Assembly (NCBI GenBank): GCA_036924285.1
Contig: JAYKYS010000006.1
Location: 22,356,001 to 22,420,000 of the forward strand
Direction of reading: 5' to 3'
DNA length: 64,000 nucleotides
Source of the DNA: Asterella californica
Taxonomy: Eukaryota; Streptophyta; Marchantiopsida; Marchantiales; Aytoniaceae
Part shown: positions 1 through 11,529 of the stretch, in pieces
Layout: each line of letters opens with the position of its first letter
Numbering within the stretch: the first letter of the stretch is position 1
Made by a program: the position numbers and the translations under genes
The notes under the pieces: generated by a model
Told to the model about the DNA's origin: nothing
The model's input: only the letters and a program-made list of their open reading frames with translations
The model's database searches: none

Positions 1-638
1 GCTCCTTCGAGCTCGATCTCGCAGTCCTCCAGTCGAAGTCTCTTGAAGCTTCCGACCGTGCCCGACTCTAGCCCACTCAAGATGGCCACTACACCTTCTT
101 CAGAGTGCAGCCCGTTCAACCGCAGATCTTCCAGTTGAGGCATGCTTCCGAGGAGGAAAAGTTCGGCCAGAGCCTTAGCTGCTTCTGGGCCGAAAATCTC
201 GTTGTGCAGAGATTTGTTGAAGTCTCCAATTTGGAGTGCTTTGAGGGAGGACGAGAAACCAGATCCGAGAGCCGTCGTCAGTGCGATAAATCCGCTATCT
301 CCGACGCCGAAGTCATACTTTTCTCGCTGGAAAGAGTTTGCGAAATTCAGGACCTTCAGTGCCGATAGATTGCCCGTCAGAATTGCGGTGGCAAGCTCCA
401 CAAAGCCCGCCACACTCAAGCGCTTCCAGTGCACTCTCAAAGTTTGAAGTTGCGGTAAGGGACGTTCTTGGAGGGCCTTTCCTAGAGCCGAAAACTGCTC
501 ATCTCCCGTGCCCTTGACTGTCAAACTTACTTTCTGCTCCAGCTTTTTTGAAAGTAGAGTCCCGATGTCTGACCAACTGATGGACTGCGATCCTTGCCTG
601 TGGGACTGCAGAATCTCATCGATATCGAGCACCGCCAT
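1..638 (-). CDS. Leucine-rich-repeat protein, RNase-inhibitor type (5' part, runs off window)
   Basis: An uninterrupted reading frame starts at the ATG complementary to 636-638 and stays open for 212 codons to the left edge, so only the N-terminal part is visible. The opening residues are MAVLDIDEILQSHRQG. The translation then shows repeated Leu-patterned units such as LPQLQTLRVHW, LSALKVLNFAN, SSLKALQIGDF and MPQLEDLRLNGL, separated by Ala/Leu-rich helices such as FVELATAIL and AAKALAELFLL. Alternating strand-like LxxLxL segments and helices are the pattern of RNase-inhibitor-like LRR proteins (NLRC3/RanGAP type), which bind other proteins. No signal peptide or membrane segment is seen in this part, so a cytosolic location is inferred. 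No intron is needed in the visible 638 bp. No kinase or NB-ARC domain is visible. The exact function and the C-terminal domains are unknown. Confidence 0.62.
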   Translation of the reverse strand, partial: MAVLDIDEILQSHRQGSQSISWSDIGTLLSKKLEQKVSLTVKGTGDEQFSALGKALQERPLPQLQTLRVHWKRLSVAGFVELATAILTGNLSALKVLNFANSFQREKYDFGVGDSGFIALTTALGSGFSSSLKALQIGDFNKSLHNEIFGPEAAKALAELFLLGSMPQLEDLRLNGLHSEEGVVAILSGLESGTVGSFKRLRLEDCEIELEG

Positions 639-2226
639 TTCTAACGAGAAAAGATTTCGAAGAGATGAATAATCTCAAATTCCGCCTGTGGGTGTCAACA
701 TTCAAGGGCTGCCTTCATGGCACTGTGCAAGTCCGGAAGTCTTCCTACCAGCCAGATTCCCATTTTCATCGATCACATAAAATAAAAGTTATCTAGAAAA
801 GAATGCGTTAAAAGCAGCTGCTGGAATCGAAGATCCTGTCTGAAACAACGTAGGGACGATCATCAAACTACACAAATGCTTCCTATGTTGATAGCCTCTC
901 CGTCAAGTTCCTAACATAGTACGAGAACTGCGCAATCCGAGTTCTACTTAAGGCCTAAACCTCCCGAGCCACCAAGAGCGAAAGAAATCCTCCTCATCCT
1001 CGCTGTAGAAACGGGACGGACATCAAAAGAATGGATCGAGGACTGAATTGCAGTTGAGCTGTCGGACCTGACAAGAGCTTAACGAAGCGGAGCAGTGCGA
1101 GCTCAAGAGCCATCTTCACCGCTCTTCAGTCCATACGCAAAAGTTGCTAAAACAGGTCCCCGATGAAACCCCAGAGAGACAGAAACCACAGAAAGCGTAA
1201 AAGAGAAAAGCGACGCAAAGAATAACAACCGGACGCACGGAAAGACCCCATCAAACCGAACATGGGAAAAAGAGACCCAAAGTGCAAAACACCAAATATC
1301 CAGAAGGTGAAGAGAAAATCGGGGCTAAGTAGCTTTAAAGTCGCTTTCTTATATATAATATAGAAATATCATATTTCGATAAATCAAGAACCTAATATAG
1401 AACAATTGCACAAAAGATGACATAGCGGACAGTGCAAGCTAAAGCCTTCTGTAAAACAATGAATACATGCTATCTAAAATATTTAGTAAGAAAATATATT
1501 ATCTAAACTATATAATATAGAAAAAATTAATAAATAAAAGTTACAAAAGAGAATATGAAGTTGAACGTGAACTTTGAACTTGCAGCTTAACTGTAGTTCT
1601 CTGATCCGTAACTGGAAGCCTCCATGGTACACACGCAGTCAGTCGGTCCCAGTACAGATCCACCGGTATAGTTTATGCATATGCATCCACAGTGACGTGT
1701 TGGTCGAGTGAAGGAAAACGACCATCATTGATATAGCAAATAATATCAGAAATTATTGGGTCATAATTTCTAAAATAGATATATTTTCAAAAAATATGTT
1801 TATTTTAGAAAACTATGGAATGCTCATTGAAACATACTAGACTGAGTAGACTGAATAGATGCTTCAGAAAAATACAGAAAAATGATTAAAATAGAAGAGT
1901 GACTTCACAGATTTGAGATGTTTTTCTTGAAAATCGAGACTTCTACTTTTGATTTGAACAAAAACCAGAAAATTGATGTTTCCATAAAACTACAATTGGA
2001 TCTGGCCAAACAAAAAAGACCATAAATGCAAAGCACGGAGCAGCCCGCAGGCTGTCCTAAAGACTCCTCTTTGGGTGTAATAAAATATATGTTAAACTTT
2101 TATTAATTTATGGTCTAACTCTTCAAGCCTTCTTAAAAGAATCGAAAAACGTGCATATTTACTGTCTTCCGAAACTGGAAGTGGGTGAATAAAATATGCA
2201 TGCATATTTCATTGAATAATATCATT
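639..2226. other. Spacer, no gene seen
   Basis: This stretch includes the 5' flank of the leftward LRR gene. From about 1,340 on it becomes strongly AT-rich, with many short stop-bounded frames. No TATA box could be assigned with confidence to the LRR gene. No RNA gene was recognised. Confidence 0.5.
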
Positions 2227-2415
2227 CCCCGCTACCTTGTACAGTGAATTTTTGAGTTTTTATCAGAAAATATGTAAATATTATAAACTATATAAAATAA
2301 TTTATTATAGAAAATAAACAAATTTATAAATAATATATGTTAACCAGTTTTAAAATAACCAACTAATCCGGATATAAACCATAAATGAAAAACGAACTGA
2401 TGCGTTGTTGGGGTA
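2227..2415 (+). repeat. AT-rich dispersed repeat, copy 1
   Basis: This block begins near CCTTGTACAGTGAATTT, continues through an AT-rich core containing ATATATGTTAACCA, and ends near CTGATGCGTTGTTGGG. The same landmarks recur in the same order and orientation at 5,032-5,235. The copies are clearly homologous but diverged, with substitutions and small indels. It contains no coding capacity. Confidence 0.6.
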
Positions 2416-5031
2416 TAATAAATCTAAAATAATAATTATTAAAATGCATCATTATGTAAGACATTAATGTAGGTTCTAACTCTTCTCGCCGAAAAAGATC
2501 TGCTGATTGAAGAAGATCTGAATATTGCTGTTTATTTTCATCTATTCTATTAGGTGCTCCTGTTATTGGAAAATGAATCCGCCTATGACAGGTGGAATCT
2601 CACCGATACGTGAATAAATAAGCATCTCCAACTTTTGTTCGCTTTCTGTTACCGAGAAATATGTCTGTGAGGTACAGAAAATGCTAAATTAAAATATATT
2701 AAAATATGAAAATTTAAATGATAACCAGACCGAGAGATACAAACAGATTCGAATATAACCAATAAAGCAAACACACGAACGTCTGGAACTACAAGTACGA
2801 TAGTCTGATCCAAATACACATCAACTTGTTATCTAATCCCTTTTGATGAAAAAGTTAAATAATAAAGTGCATATGATAAATTAAAAAAATAAACAAGCTC
2901 AGTAATTACGTACAAACGTAGACATTGTTGTAAATCGAACAAGATATTAGCCACAATGCTTTTAATTAATATCCCACAATATTTTGGAGTTGTTACATGG
3001 CACAAACTATGTTATTTTGGATACTTATAAGTTATATGCGTATCAAAAATGCTTTAAAACTATCATTCCATATTTCAAGATTATTTTATCTAATCAACAG
3101 ATTATTTAATTATGTAATTAAAGGTTTTACTTACACGTATTGTAGCAAAATCGCTAGTGAACCCTTGAGATATTCATTATCCATGTTCATAATTATCCAC
3201 TATATTATAATAGAAGTCAATTCCCCCAAACATGTAGAAAGCGACGACCTCTTGCAGTATTTAGTTATTTACAAGACTTAGTCCATTGAATAAAGGAAGA
3301 TTGATGGATAAAAAAGGAAAAAATATATGGATGCATAGAGTTCTTGATCTAAATTAAATCTGCACGAAATGTTATATATATGAGATTATTAGAGGAACCA
3401 GCTCTTGACCAATATATTATATTCTCTAGATGTTGAAAGAGTAAGCATTATGGAGTGCGAAAATCAAGAGAATCAGAGAGCTTCATTAGACAATCTTTCA
3501 GTAAGTAATTAGTCCAGAATGGAAAGAGTAATATGAGATGAGACTAAATTCATCTTTGTGATTTGATTTTCTTATGACCTTTGCCGAGTTTCTTCAAGAT
3601 CTTGGATTTACTTTATTTAACTGAATTCCCAAGTATATATGCTTCTATTGTCTTTATATTTCGTTTCATCCACCGTCTGCTTTCCAGGTCTTCGTTCAAC
3701 TTGAGAATAATGTTCAAGGTGTTAACCTATTTTGAATTGGATATTAATGTACATATTTTCTTGAAACTATTTACCATCTTAACTCTATAATAGCCTTTGA
3801 ACCGAGTAGTTACTGAAGGTAAGATAATGATCTAATGATCCACCTTGACTTTGTTATACACCAAATGAGATAATAAAACATTAAACTTGTTCTCCTTTAA
3901 AGTTTGCAGAGTGAATTTATGCAGTGGTTAAGTTTTCTATTGATATTGAGAATAGACCGTGCTAATTTTACTTGTTTTTGCACCTTGATAGAATCAAATA
4001 CTACTATTAACATATTATGATATTCATCTGTCTTGTGTTCATTTTAAAAATAGAAAAGCAAAAGTAGAAAAAAACTAATCTCATAAAATATTAAGTTGGT
4101 CCATCTATTGTGATGATTAGGTCCGTTATATGATTATTACTAATATTGATCGTCTTGTGGATTTTAGAACATTTCTATATTTAGGATGAGATCTTAATTG
4201 ACATATCAATCATAATGAACAGTTATACTTCCAAAGTGAACTCTAAGAACAAATATCAATAAACGTGTAATGAAGATTGATTATTTATTCCTCTAAGCTT
4301 TAATATTTGGTAAAATCAGTCCAAATTTAATATCTTAACAAACTAAATTACTGATACAGTGGTGAGATTTAAAGACTCCAAGGATGAAGCTTATATAATC
4401 AAATCAATCCATTTTCTCACCAAGTACTACTTACTTTCTCGCTAACTATGCTGCTAATTTAAATATATTATTTGAACTTTAACCATTGAAACTGATCATC
4501 CCTGATGAAAACCGAACCCTATTTCTTGCAAGCACCTGAATACGCTATCTATGTTTCAAGAATTCTATCAAGATTATGTTTTGATATTTAATTTAAAATT
4601 TGTATAATTACATCAAATATTATCAAAACAGTTCCATGATAATTACAGAAAAGGTAAATACATGAACGTAAACGCTGAACGAAATTATAATTAATGATAA
4701 TTAAATAAACTTATAAAATTAAAATGATTCAATGATATTAGTATTTGAGTCATTGTACACTAGTATGTGATTACTTTATAATGATCTGAACTAGTGATTT
4801 CTCTAAATTAAGTAACTTCAATTTACTCTACAGTAGTACTCTCGTAAATCAAAAATGTTTTGTGCTGCAAAAAGGCTTGCCCGATGGCATGGTTTATGCT
4901 TATAAGAGCAGATTTCCATGTTCTGCACAAGAGTACCAGACAGGGTCCGTATCCGAACAAATAAAGCGTATTAATCACATTTTAGTTAAAATAAGTAACC
5001 TAGCGGTGTTCTGTTTTGTTCTAAGTTAATA
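2416..5031. other. AT-rich spacer between two repeat copies, no gene seen
   Basis: This is a long AT-rich stretch with only short random open frames (the longest are about 94 codons at 2,997-3,281 and 69 codons at 3,581-3,790), neither with recognisable motifs. It lies between two direct copies of the same repeat, so it could be the inside of a non-autonomous element. No primer binding site, polypurine tract or terminal TG/CA was identified. Confidence 0.45.
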
Positions 5032-5235
5032 TCTTTCCCCAAGGCCTTGTACAGTGAATTTCGTTTTTTATCAGAAACGTATAAATATTATAAAAATATA
5101 TTATAATAAGTTATTAAAAATTTTAAATTAATTCATAACTGATATATGTTAACCATTCTGGGAATAGTCAACTCATCAAGATATAACGCATAAGTAGAGT
5201 CCGGGCTGATGCGTTGCTGGGAGGATAAGTCCGGG
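5032..5235 (+). repeat. AT-rich dispersed repeat, copy 2
   Basis: The block shares the sequence landmarks of the 2,227-2,415 copy: CCTTGTACAGTGAATTT, TATCAGAAA, ATATATGTTAACCA and GCTGATGCGTTGCTGGG. It is in direct orientation about 2.8 kb away. It directly precedes the Mutator-like transposase relic. Confidence 0.6.
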
Positions 5236-5280
5236 GCACCCATTCTCAAACCGTGCCGTCTCCAGAGGACATTTAATGTA

Positions 5281-5312
5281 CACCCATGTACACTTTGAAA
5301 TGTACATGGGTG
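5281..5312. repeat. Perfect 12-bp inverted repeat (hairpin)
   Basis: CACCCATGTACA at 5,281-5,292 is the exact reverse complement of TGTACATGGGTG at 5,301-5,312, with an 8-nt loop. It lies just upstream of the transposase relic. Its role is unknown. Confidence 0.8.
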
Positions 5313-5351
5313 AATATCTGAGAAATTTGCTTCATCACACCCCCAGAACCC

Positions 5352-7220
5352 TGCGCTTGATCATACTCCTGAAAACATTCTGTCGCTCAATCATATCCCT
5401 GACTGGCAACGAACAGTGGTACCGGTTAGAGAGGACATGTAAGACGGTACATGTCAACTCGAACGCCTCGTCCGCTCTAAAGTGTACAAAGAAATAGCAG
5501 GAGATTTGACTTCAGCTTATCGAGCTTTATGTAGATACATGAAGCGGACTGCATGAAGTTCCAAACTGTATAAGTAATACTTTCGGAGGTAGCATGATCA
5601 GACAAAGCACGTGAAGAAGAGATAAGCACCCATCGTTTTGCAAAACACAGACAGAATTTTGACTATCTTTCACAGAAGATGGCAGGATTTCATCCATTCT
5701 TCGAATATGCTATGGACTACGAAGAAGAGTACTTGGATGGATTGCATTTTGGAGATGAAGATCGTGTCAAATCTTTCTAGCACCGGTCCTTGATGGTGGC
5801 AACCAGCCATCCTTCTTGCCTACGCGGTTGCTCCCCAAGAGGACACCTCAAATTGGACTTGGTTCTGTGATCTTCTTCATGAGTCTATACTTGAGATTGA
5901 TAGTCCGAAGACTGTTATAATCAGTGATGGACAAAAAGGCTTGGAGAGAGTAGTAGCCGTGACATTTGCTACCGCCATCCACGACCATTGTGCACATTAC
6001 ATTCAGATGACTGTGCGCACGCGATACAGAAAAGAAGCTGAGAACCCTTCTTATGCTGCCTTTACGCTCGTAATCGAGAAATATATGTGAAGTCCTATGA
6101 TATGCACTGTATATCTTTGTTGTTTGTTGGGCTTGATATTTCTTTTCTGCACACCTTCGGATATTGAGCATTATTGTGTTTTGTTTTTAGTTATAATGAA
6201 GTGTTTCAGAAGCTTAAAGCGACGAAGGAGAGAGGAAAGCAACTGGCAGAATACTTGCGGGATATCGAGCTAGAAAGGTAAAGCAGGTGTGCATTTCCAT
6301 TCCCACGGTATGGAAAAGTCACATCAAATACAGCTGAGAGCATGAATAACGCTATGAAGCAACTCCGATGGAACGTACTACTGCGAATCTTGCTGGATCT
6401 TTGGTACTACATCATGCAGCAGTATACAAAGCGACGCATGCAACTCCGAGAGGATATGAATTTTCTCACTGGTTTTGGCTAAGAGATGGCAAATAGAAAA
6501 TGAACATGCAGCCGAAGGCTTCTTCTGAGATTTCAAACCCGACCGAAGCTACTATCCGATGTCATGCTAGCGGAGTCAGTCATGTTGTGAAGCATGGCTT
6601 GAACGGGAGAGGAGCTTGCACTTGCTTGAATACCAGGAAAGGGGATGGCCATGTGGTCACTTAATTGTATTTGATCGAGACTTGGTGAGAACTCTTCGAT
6701 TCGGTTTGACAACATTTGGTACAGTTCATCACTATTTCTATTTACGGCATCACTCTTTGTCTGCAATAGTAATAGATGACCTTGAGCTTATATACGCATG
6801 TGGACCTCCTCCTGTAGCTAGACGTAGAAAAAGACACCGAGTTGTTTGGATAGACAACAACACACAATTTTCTCGACATGCAGTTGTCAACTCCACCACT
6901 GAGGCTCCTATGTCCACAGAGGAGATCCTCGGACGATTTTTCTATGCAACATCTGAGACAACTCACGCAGTGGAAACACAATTCTCATTGAACGATGAAC
7001 AAGCTCTTCATTTCTCAACCGAGAAGTCATGTATCAGGAGGAGAAGAAGAAGAGTTCCAACTCCAAATTTGGTAGAAATGGACAATTGCCACGCTCAGGC
7101 CTTGCACGTTGCTCACGCTGTAAACTGACTGGTCACAACCAGAAAATTTATCCCGGTTCATTCGAACCCACCTCGCATCGCATCTCAAGTGATGACAGAC
7201 GTGGACGAGATGTCGACTAG
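5352..7220 (+). pseudogene. Decayed Mutator-like (MULE) transposase
   Basis: Pieces of a MULE transposase occur in order but in shifting frames. Near 5,790-5,930 the translation gives LAYAVAPQEDT, SNWTWFCDLL and TVIISDGQKGLERVV, which match the MULE domain around the second catalytic Asp. Near 6,310-6,370 TSNTAESMNNAMKQ supplies the region of the third acidic residue. At 6,610-6,665 CTC followed by GWPCGHL forms a SWIM zinc finger, split by a frameshift. PPPVARRRKRHR follows near 6,800-6,840. A C-terminal zinc knuckle, CSRCKLTGHNQ, lies near 7,110-7,145. N-terminal sequence related to a second relic at 10.8 kb begins near 5,352. At least three frameshifts and several stops break the gene. The stretch at about 6,090-6,175, ending in a pyrimidine run and AG, may be an intron. 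Host-derived FAR1-like origin is less likely given the terminal SWIM plus knuckle arrangement. Terminal inverted repeats were not found. Confidence 0.8.
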
Positions 7221-9458
7221 CATATCCGGAATGAGACCGAGGCTGTTCTCTCTACATCAACTATCTCATCTGAAGCTGAAGCTTGATGAATGATAGCATC
7301 TCCAAGTTCTGCTCCGAGTTTGATGAAGGAGATGAAGATGGACTAAATATGAGTCTCTCTAGTTTTCTGACTAGCTGTACTCTTTTCATTTCGACTATGA
7401 TTTCGAAATGAATACATTTTGTTGTTAGGCTTGCTCGAATCCCATAGCATAGATATCGTCGGTGTCTATAAAATGATGTTGCGGTGAGAGCCGCTGAAGC
7501 CCGCTGTCGAGTTGAGAGTTTTCCTGGGAAGGGCGAAACCTTCTGGATGTGAAATGATCTTGAAGGCTGCGTTCAGTCTACTCAGGGAAGCGTTGGGCTT
7601 CAGGCTAAGGTTGCTTACTACAGAGGTAGGCTTCAGATAAAAAAGGAACAGTACAAACACTCACTCAGGTCGAATGGACCCTTCAGTATGTTCAGGAAGC
7701 GAAGATCAGATCAGACTAGCAGTAATAAGGTTAGACAGCGAACTTTAACGGTCCAGAATCAGAAACATACGATGGTTCAGACTTCAGAACTCCTCCTACA
7801 TGTAAATGAGGTTCTACTGGATACACATACGAAATTTCAGCTTCAGATCAATTCAAAGCACTAAGATATGAGCAGAAACTTTCTGAGTAGAGAAATTACG
7901 GCAGTTTTTGGTACCCAGACAGCTATTTCGACCTATAATAAGGAATTGGCTCGATCACTTTGGGAAATTCTTACAGGATTTGCAATACACAGCTTGGTGA
8001 ACACTCCTGTGAAGTTGGGCCTCCTGATTCCACACAGAACTCCAGATCTCGCTCTCCAAAGTTGCTGCTCCAGATTGAGAGCTTTTTGGACCCCCTCTAC
8101 TTCAGCGGTCGCCCTGAATTACTCACTGACTCAATTGACATGAAAATTTGGAGACAGTCGTAGCCCTGCTGACAGTGAACACAGCCACGAAGTTTTGAAG
8201 CGATTTCCTCGATTCTGCTGCAAATGACACTCAAAACCCCAAATTGAACAGAAGTGCTGCAATTCTGACACAAATCGAACTTCAATCAGCCATAACTCCT
8301 TGTTTATTGCCTCAAATCGATCAAACTTTTCGCTGACAGTGCTTTGCTCGACGAGCTCTATCTCCCCATGCTCTCAGATTTCGAAGTGCCTTCACAAATT
8401 GCTCGAAATCCCCTTTAGACCTGTATTTCTAAATTTAGAGTTACACAAAAGACAAAAATGAACCAATGAGAATTCATAGCTCCATTTGGTTGTCATTTTG
8501 TGCCTTAAACCATGTGGTAACTTATCTACACTCATAGGCTACCACGTCAAGCCCCCTAGAGTGCCAGCGTAAAACTTAAACTACCTAAAACGACACGCAG
8601 CCCCGAAAAATAACTTAAATCAGCTAGAAAGCGTGCATGGGTGACACGCAAATACAACCCATGAGCTTAAGCCCTATCAACATGGTAATCAACCTACTAA
8701 GACTCAAAACATATAACATCTTCCTAAAACGGACTTCTCTGAGGTCTTAACTTCCTTCAGAGAGACTAATGCCTGACAGAGAAGTGAATCATTTACTATG
8801 TGAAATGATTCACATCACGACACCGCAGTGTTCACGGCATAAGGATGATGATTGTCGGTCGTCACTCTCATCGTCAGATTTGAGCAGATGGCATCACCGC
8901 GAGTCTGGAAGTCCCATCCAAAGATGTTTGAGCCTTGAGCTCTCACTCTCACGAGACTTGAAGGACTGCTGCCACCACAAGCAGCACGAAGATGCTGAAG
9001 CAAGCCACATCTGAATCAGAATACCAAGAGCTAGCTATGTGCAGAAGTAATATAGACGATGACTAAAAGCTGGTTGCAGACTACTAATGAGTGATATTAA
9101 TCAGGGCGACTGGATCCGGTGAGTAAGATGTTATCCACTTTTCGCATTTGAACTCTATTTATACTAGCAATCCGGATGCTTGGTCGTTACCAAAGTTCCT
9201 ACTATTGGGGCTAGTTGAAAGGCTAGGTAGGTAATTGCTTGACGAGTTCACGTACGTGGGTGACATCAAGCGATACAATACGACATGGTATGATATAGAG
9301 TTGACAAAAAATTTGGTTGGTAATGATGTGGAGATGAACTGAAGCATATTATCATGAGGTATCAAGAACTGAAGTAAATAACAGCTATATCACTGTGCCG
9401 TGTTGCATTTACTGAATATGTAGGCGCTCTTTTAGTTGAATTGACTACATCGTCATCT
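7221..9458. other. Spacer, no gene recognised
   Basis: Only short frames without recognisable domains are present. A perfect hairpin at 8,784-8,813 is listed separately. The first part may be the 3' non-coding end of the Mutator-like element. Confidence 0.45.
8784..8813. repeat. Perfect 11-bp inverted repeat (hairpin)
   Basis: GTGAATCATTT at 8,784-8,794 pairs exactly with AAATGATTCAC at 8,803-8,813 across an 8-nt loop. No function is evident. Confidence 0.75.
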
Positions 9459-9687
9459 ATTGCATTGACTTCATTTCAAAAGAACGACTTTCTCTTCCTC
9501 CCGTTAGGATCTGCCAAGAGGAGCTACCTTGGAATCATCATGGATGCCCCTGCTACACTTGGTCTTTGGTCGTCTAGTTCAAACTTTTGATCTATCTCCT
9601 CCGTGCGTCGACAAGATCGATAAGACCGAGAAAGGTGGATACTTCAATTTGTTTATCAAGACCCATTACAATATTGTGGTCACATAG
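9459..9687 (+). pseudogene. Cinnamate 4-hydroxylase-like P450 (CYP73) C-terminal fragment
   Basis: The first frame reads ALTSFQKNDFLFLPLG then SAKRSYLGII, which lines up with the heme-binding region (FxxGxRxCxG) of CYP73 enzymes. A frameshift near 9,565 then leads to FGRLVQTFDLSPP, KIDKTEKGGYFN and HYNIVV, which matches the characteristic CYP73 C-terminus. CYP73 catalyses para-hydroxylation of trans-cinnamate in the phenylpropanoid pathway at the endoplasmic reticulum. Here the heme-ligand Cys position is Tyr, the frame is broken, and nothing upstream resembles the rest of a P450. It is a relic, not a gene. It may have been captured by a transposable element, as the neighbourhood is transposon-rich. 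Confidence 0.78.
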
Positions 9688-10834
9688 AGAACAGACTGAT
9701 AAAGTGATTCACTGGATGACAGCTTTCGATACTTTTGATGACTATATTGAAAATAGTTTAATGAAGTGGCTAATCTTTGATATTGATGCCTGAACAGCCT
9801 AATAGATGAAAGGAGTTAGTGGTCATGTTCACGATCATATTGTCATATACTCAGTCCCATGGTCCTTCTGGGCTCCGGTGATCATGACAATTATGAAACT
9901 CATCCATTTATTGTGCTTTCATATTTAACAAGTGAGGGATGATTAGAGAGATTAGATTATGCAGTTATCTAAACATTGGAACTTCTAGAAATATAAAAGG
10001 ACTGCACTGAACTTGCTCCCTTATTGCTTGTATTTCGGTGAGCAGGTCTCGACAAAGTTGAGCATGGGACTGAAACTCGTCCAAATTGTCTTGGGTGCTT
10101 AGTTTCTCAAACCTTATCCGGATATGTTCCATGTCAGATCGCTCAATGAAACCCACTGGTTGACCGACAGTCCCAAGTTGTCTTGCAGTGAAAACAGTCC
10201 TCTCACTAGCTTTACGACTCAACTCAACTTCAAAATCTCAAAAACCATTGAAAATGATAGCATTTAACACATCTTTCTACTCCGGCTCTGTTCTCTACTC
10301 GAACTCCATAGCACTCATATCTATGAACGCGTCACCTGCCTGCCAAACCGTGAACAACCTGCAATCTTCAATCTTCCAATTCCTCGTTGTATAGTCCATA
10401 AGAGCAACCTGGAATCGTCAAGAGCGAGTGCTTACAACCACCACACAACATCGACATGGTAAGGATTCAGACATGCTAGCCAGCAAGCTCAAGTCTGTGT
10501 GTCTGGAAACACCTTCGACAGCTTTCATACAACACGAACAAGCCTCGTAGGTCAAAGAATCTGCCTAGTTGCGAAAAATCCTAACTACAGCCCTTTTCAC
10601 CCATATGCCATCGACTGTGTCCAAGTTGTTGAAATCATTCGATCGATAAAACTCAAGCAGGGATGCAAGTTGAATAGCCATGTTGCTGCTAAGTTCTCGT
10701 GTCTACTTGCAATGCATGACATGCGTTCGAACAACACGATACTCTTTCTTGGTCTGAGTTTCTCGCTACTGAGCTCTTCGGCTGTGTTTCTCGCTTCTGA
10801 CATCTTGTCACCATTTATCCATCAGCATGGATGG
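9688..10834. other. Spacer, no gene recognised
   Basis: A minus-strand frame of 85 codons (9,965-10,222) has a helical look but no recognisable domain and no exon partners. Others are shorter or overlap it. Nothing is supported as a gene. Confidence 0.4.
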
Positions 10835-10960
10835 GACTTGTGAGCTGACATGCGCAGTCAGACATGTCGTCTTTAACCGGGATCACTGCTCTTTGCCAGT
10901 CAGGGGTATGATCAAGCTATACAATGTTTTCAGAGGTGTGGTCAAGCCAATCTCTGTGAA
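10835..10960 (-). pseudogene. Relic of a second Mutator-like element (N-terminal piece)
   Basis: Read on the minus strand, this segment is clearly related to 5,352-5,480 on the plus strand. Both contain CTGAAAACATT followed by ATCATA(C/T)CCCTGACTGGCAA, then an ACATGT-containing stretch. The translation PDWQRAVIPVKDDM parallels PDWQRTVVPVREDM of the other copy. No transposase core motifs follow it, so it is a short fragment in opposite orientation. Confidence 0.6.
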
Positions 10961-11261
10961 TATCCTCACTCATAGATGCGTGAGTTATCTTGTCTTGTCT
11001 TGTAGTTCCAGTAAACCTACTCGTTACGAAGTGATCTACTTCTTTTATCTATGTGAACCTCTGTCACATCAGGTGAGCGGCTCAAACTATGGTAGGTTCA
11101 ACAAATTCTGGGCTAAATTCTACATCCATGCAACTAAGGAACTCTGGAAGATGGTAGTTAGTTAGTTTGTTTCAGTTTGAAGATCCTGCAATATTCTCAT
11201 GGCACTGGATGTTGCGTGTAGAAACCGAATGCAATAAAATTTATAATATGTATATTTTGAT

Positions 11262-11440
11262 TAAGTTCTGGGGAACTTTTGCTCCCTTAATGTTAATGAT
11301 ATAGGATAAGATATGTGTTAGATAATAATTATATATTAAATAAATAAATAAAGAAAATACTTTTAAATTATTATATATTAACTGGACTAACCCATAAGTG
11401 AAAGGTTCCAGACGCGCCTCAGAGAAAATAAATGCGACAG
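11262..11440 (+). repeat. AT-rich repeat related to the 2.2/5.0-kb family
   Basis: An AT-rich core leads into TAACCCATAAGTGAAA and then a GC-richer tail. The same tail order appears in the copies at 2.2 and 5.0 kb and, reversed, at 57.7 kb. Similarity outside that motif is weak by eye. Confidence 0.35.
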
Positions 11441-11491
11441 CCTGGTCAGTTCAAATAATCGACGTTAACCGCGGAGGAAGTGTGAAGTGTT

Positions 11492-11529
11492 CATCTAACC
11501 ATAACCGATGTTCAGGTTATGGTTAGATG
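11492..11529. repeat. Perfect 15-bp inverted repeat (hairpin)
   Basis: CATCTAACCATAACC at 11,492-11,506 is the reverse complement of GGTTATGGTTAGATG at 11,515-11,529, with an 8-nt loop. It may be a foldback end or a small hairpin RNA. Nothing else identifies it. Confidence 0.8.

Noticed and set aside
9965..10222. 85-codon minus-strand frame with helical look
   Set aside because: No recognised family, no splice partners and no repeats of the frame elsewhere in the window.
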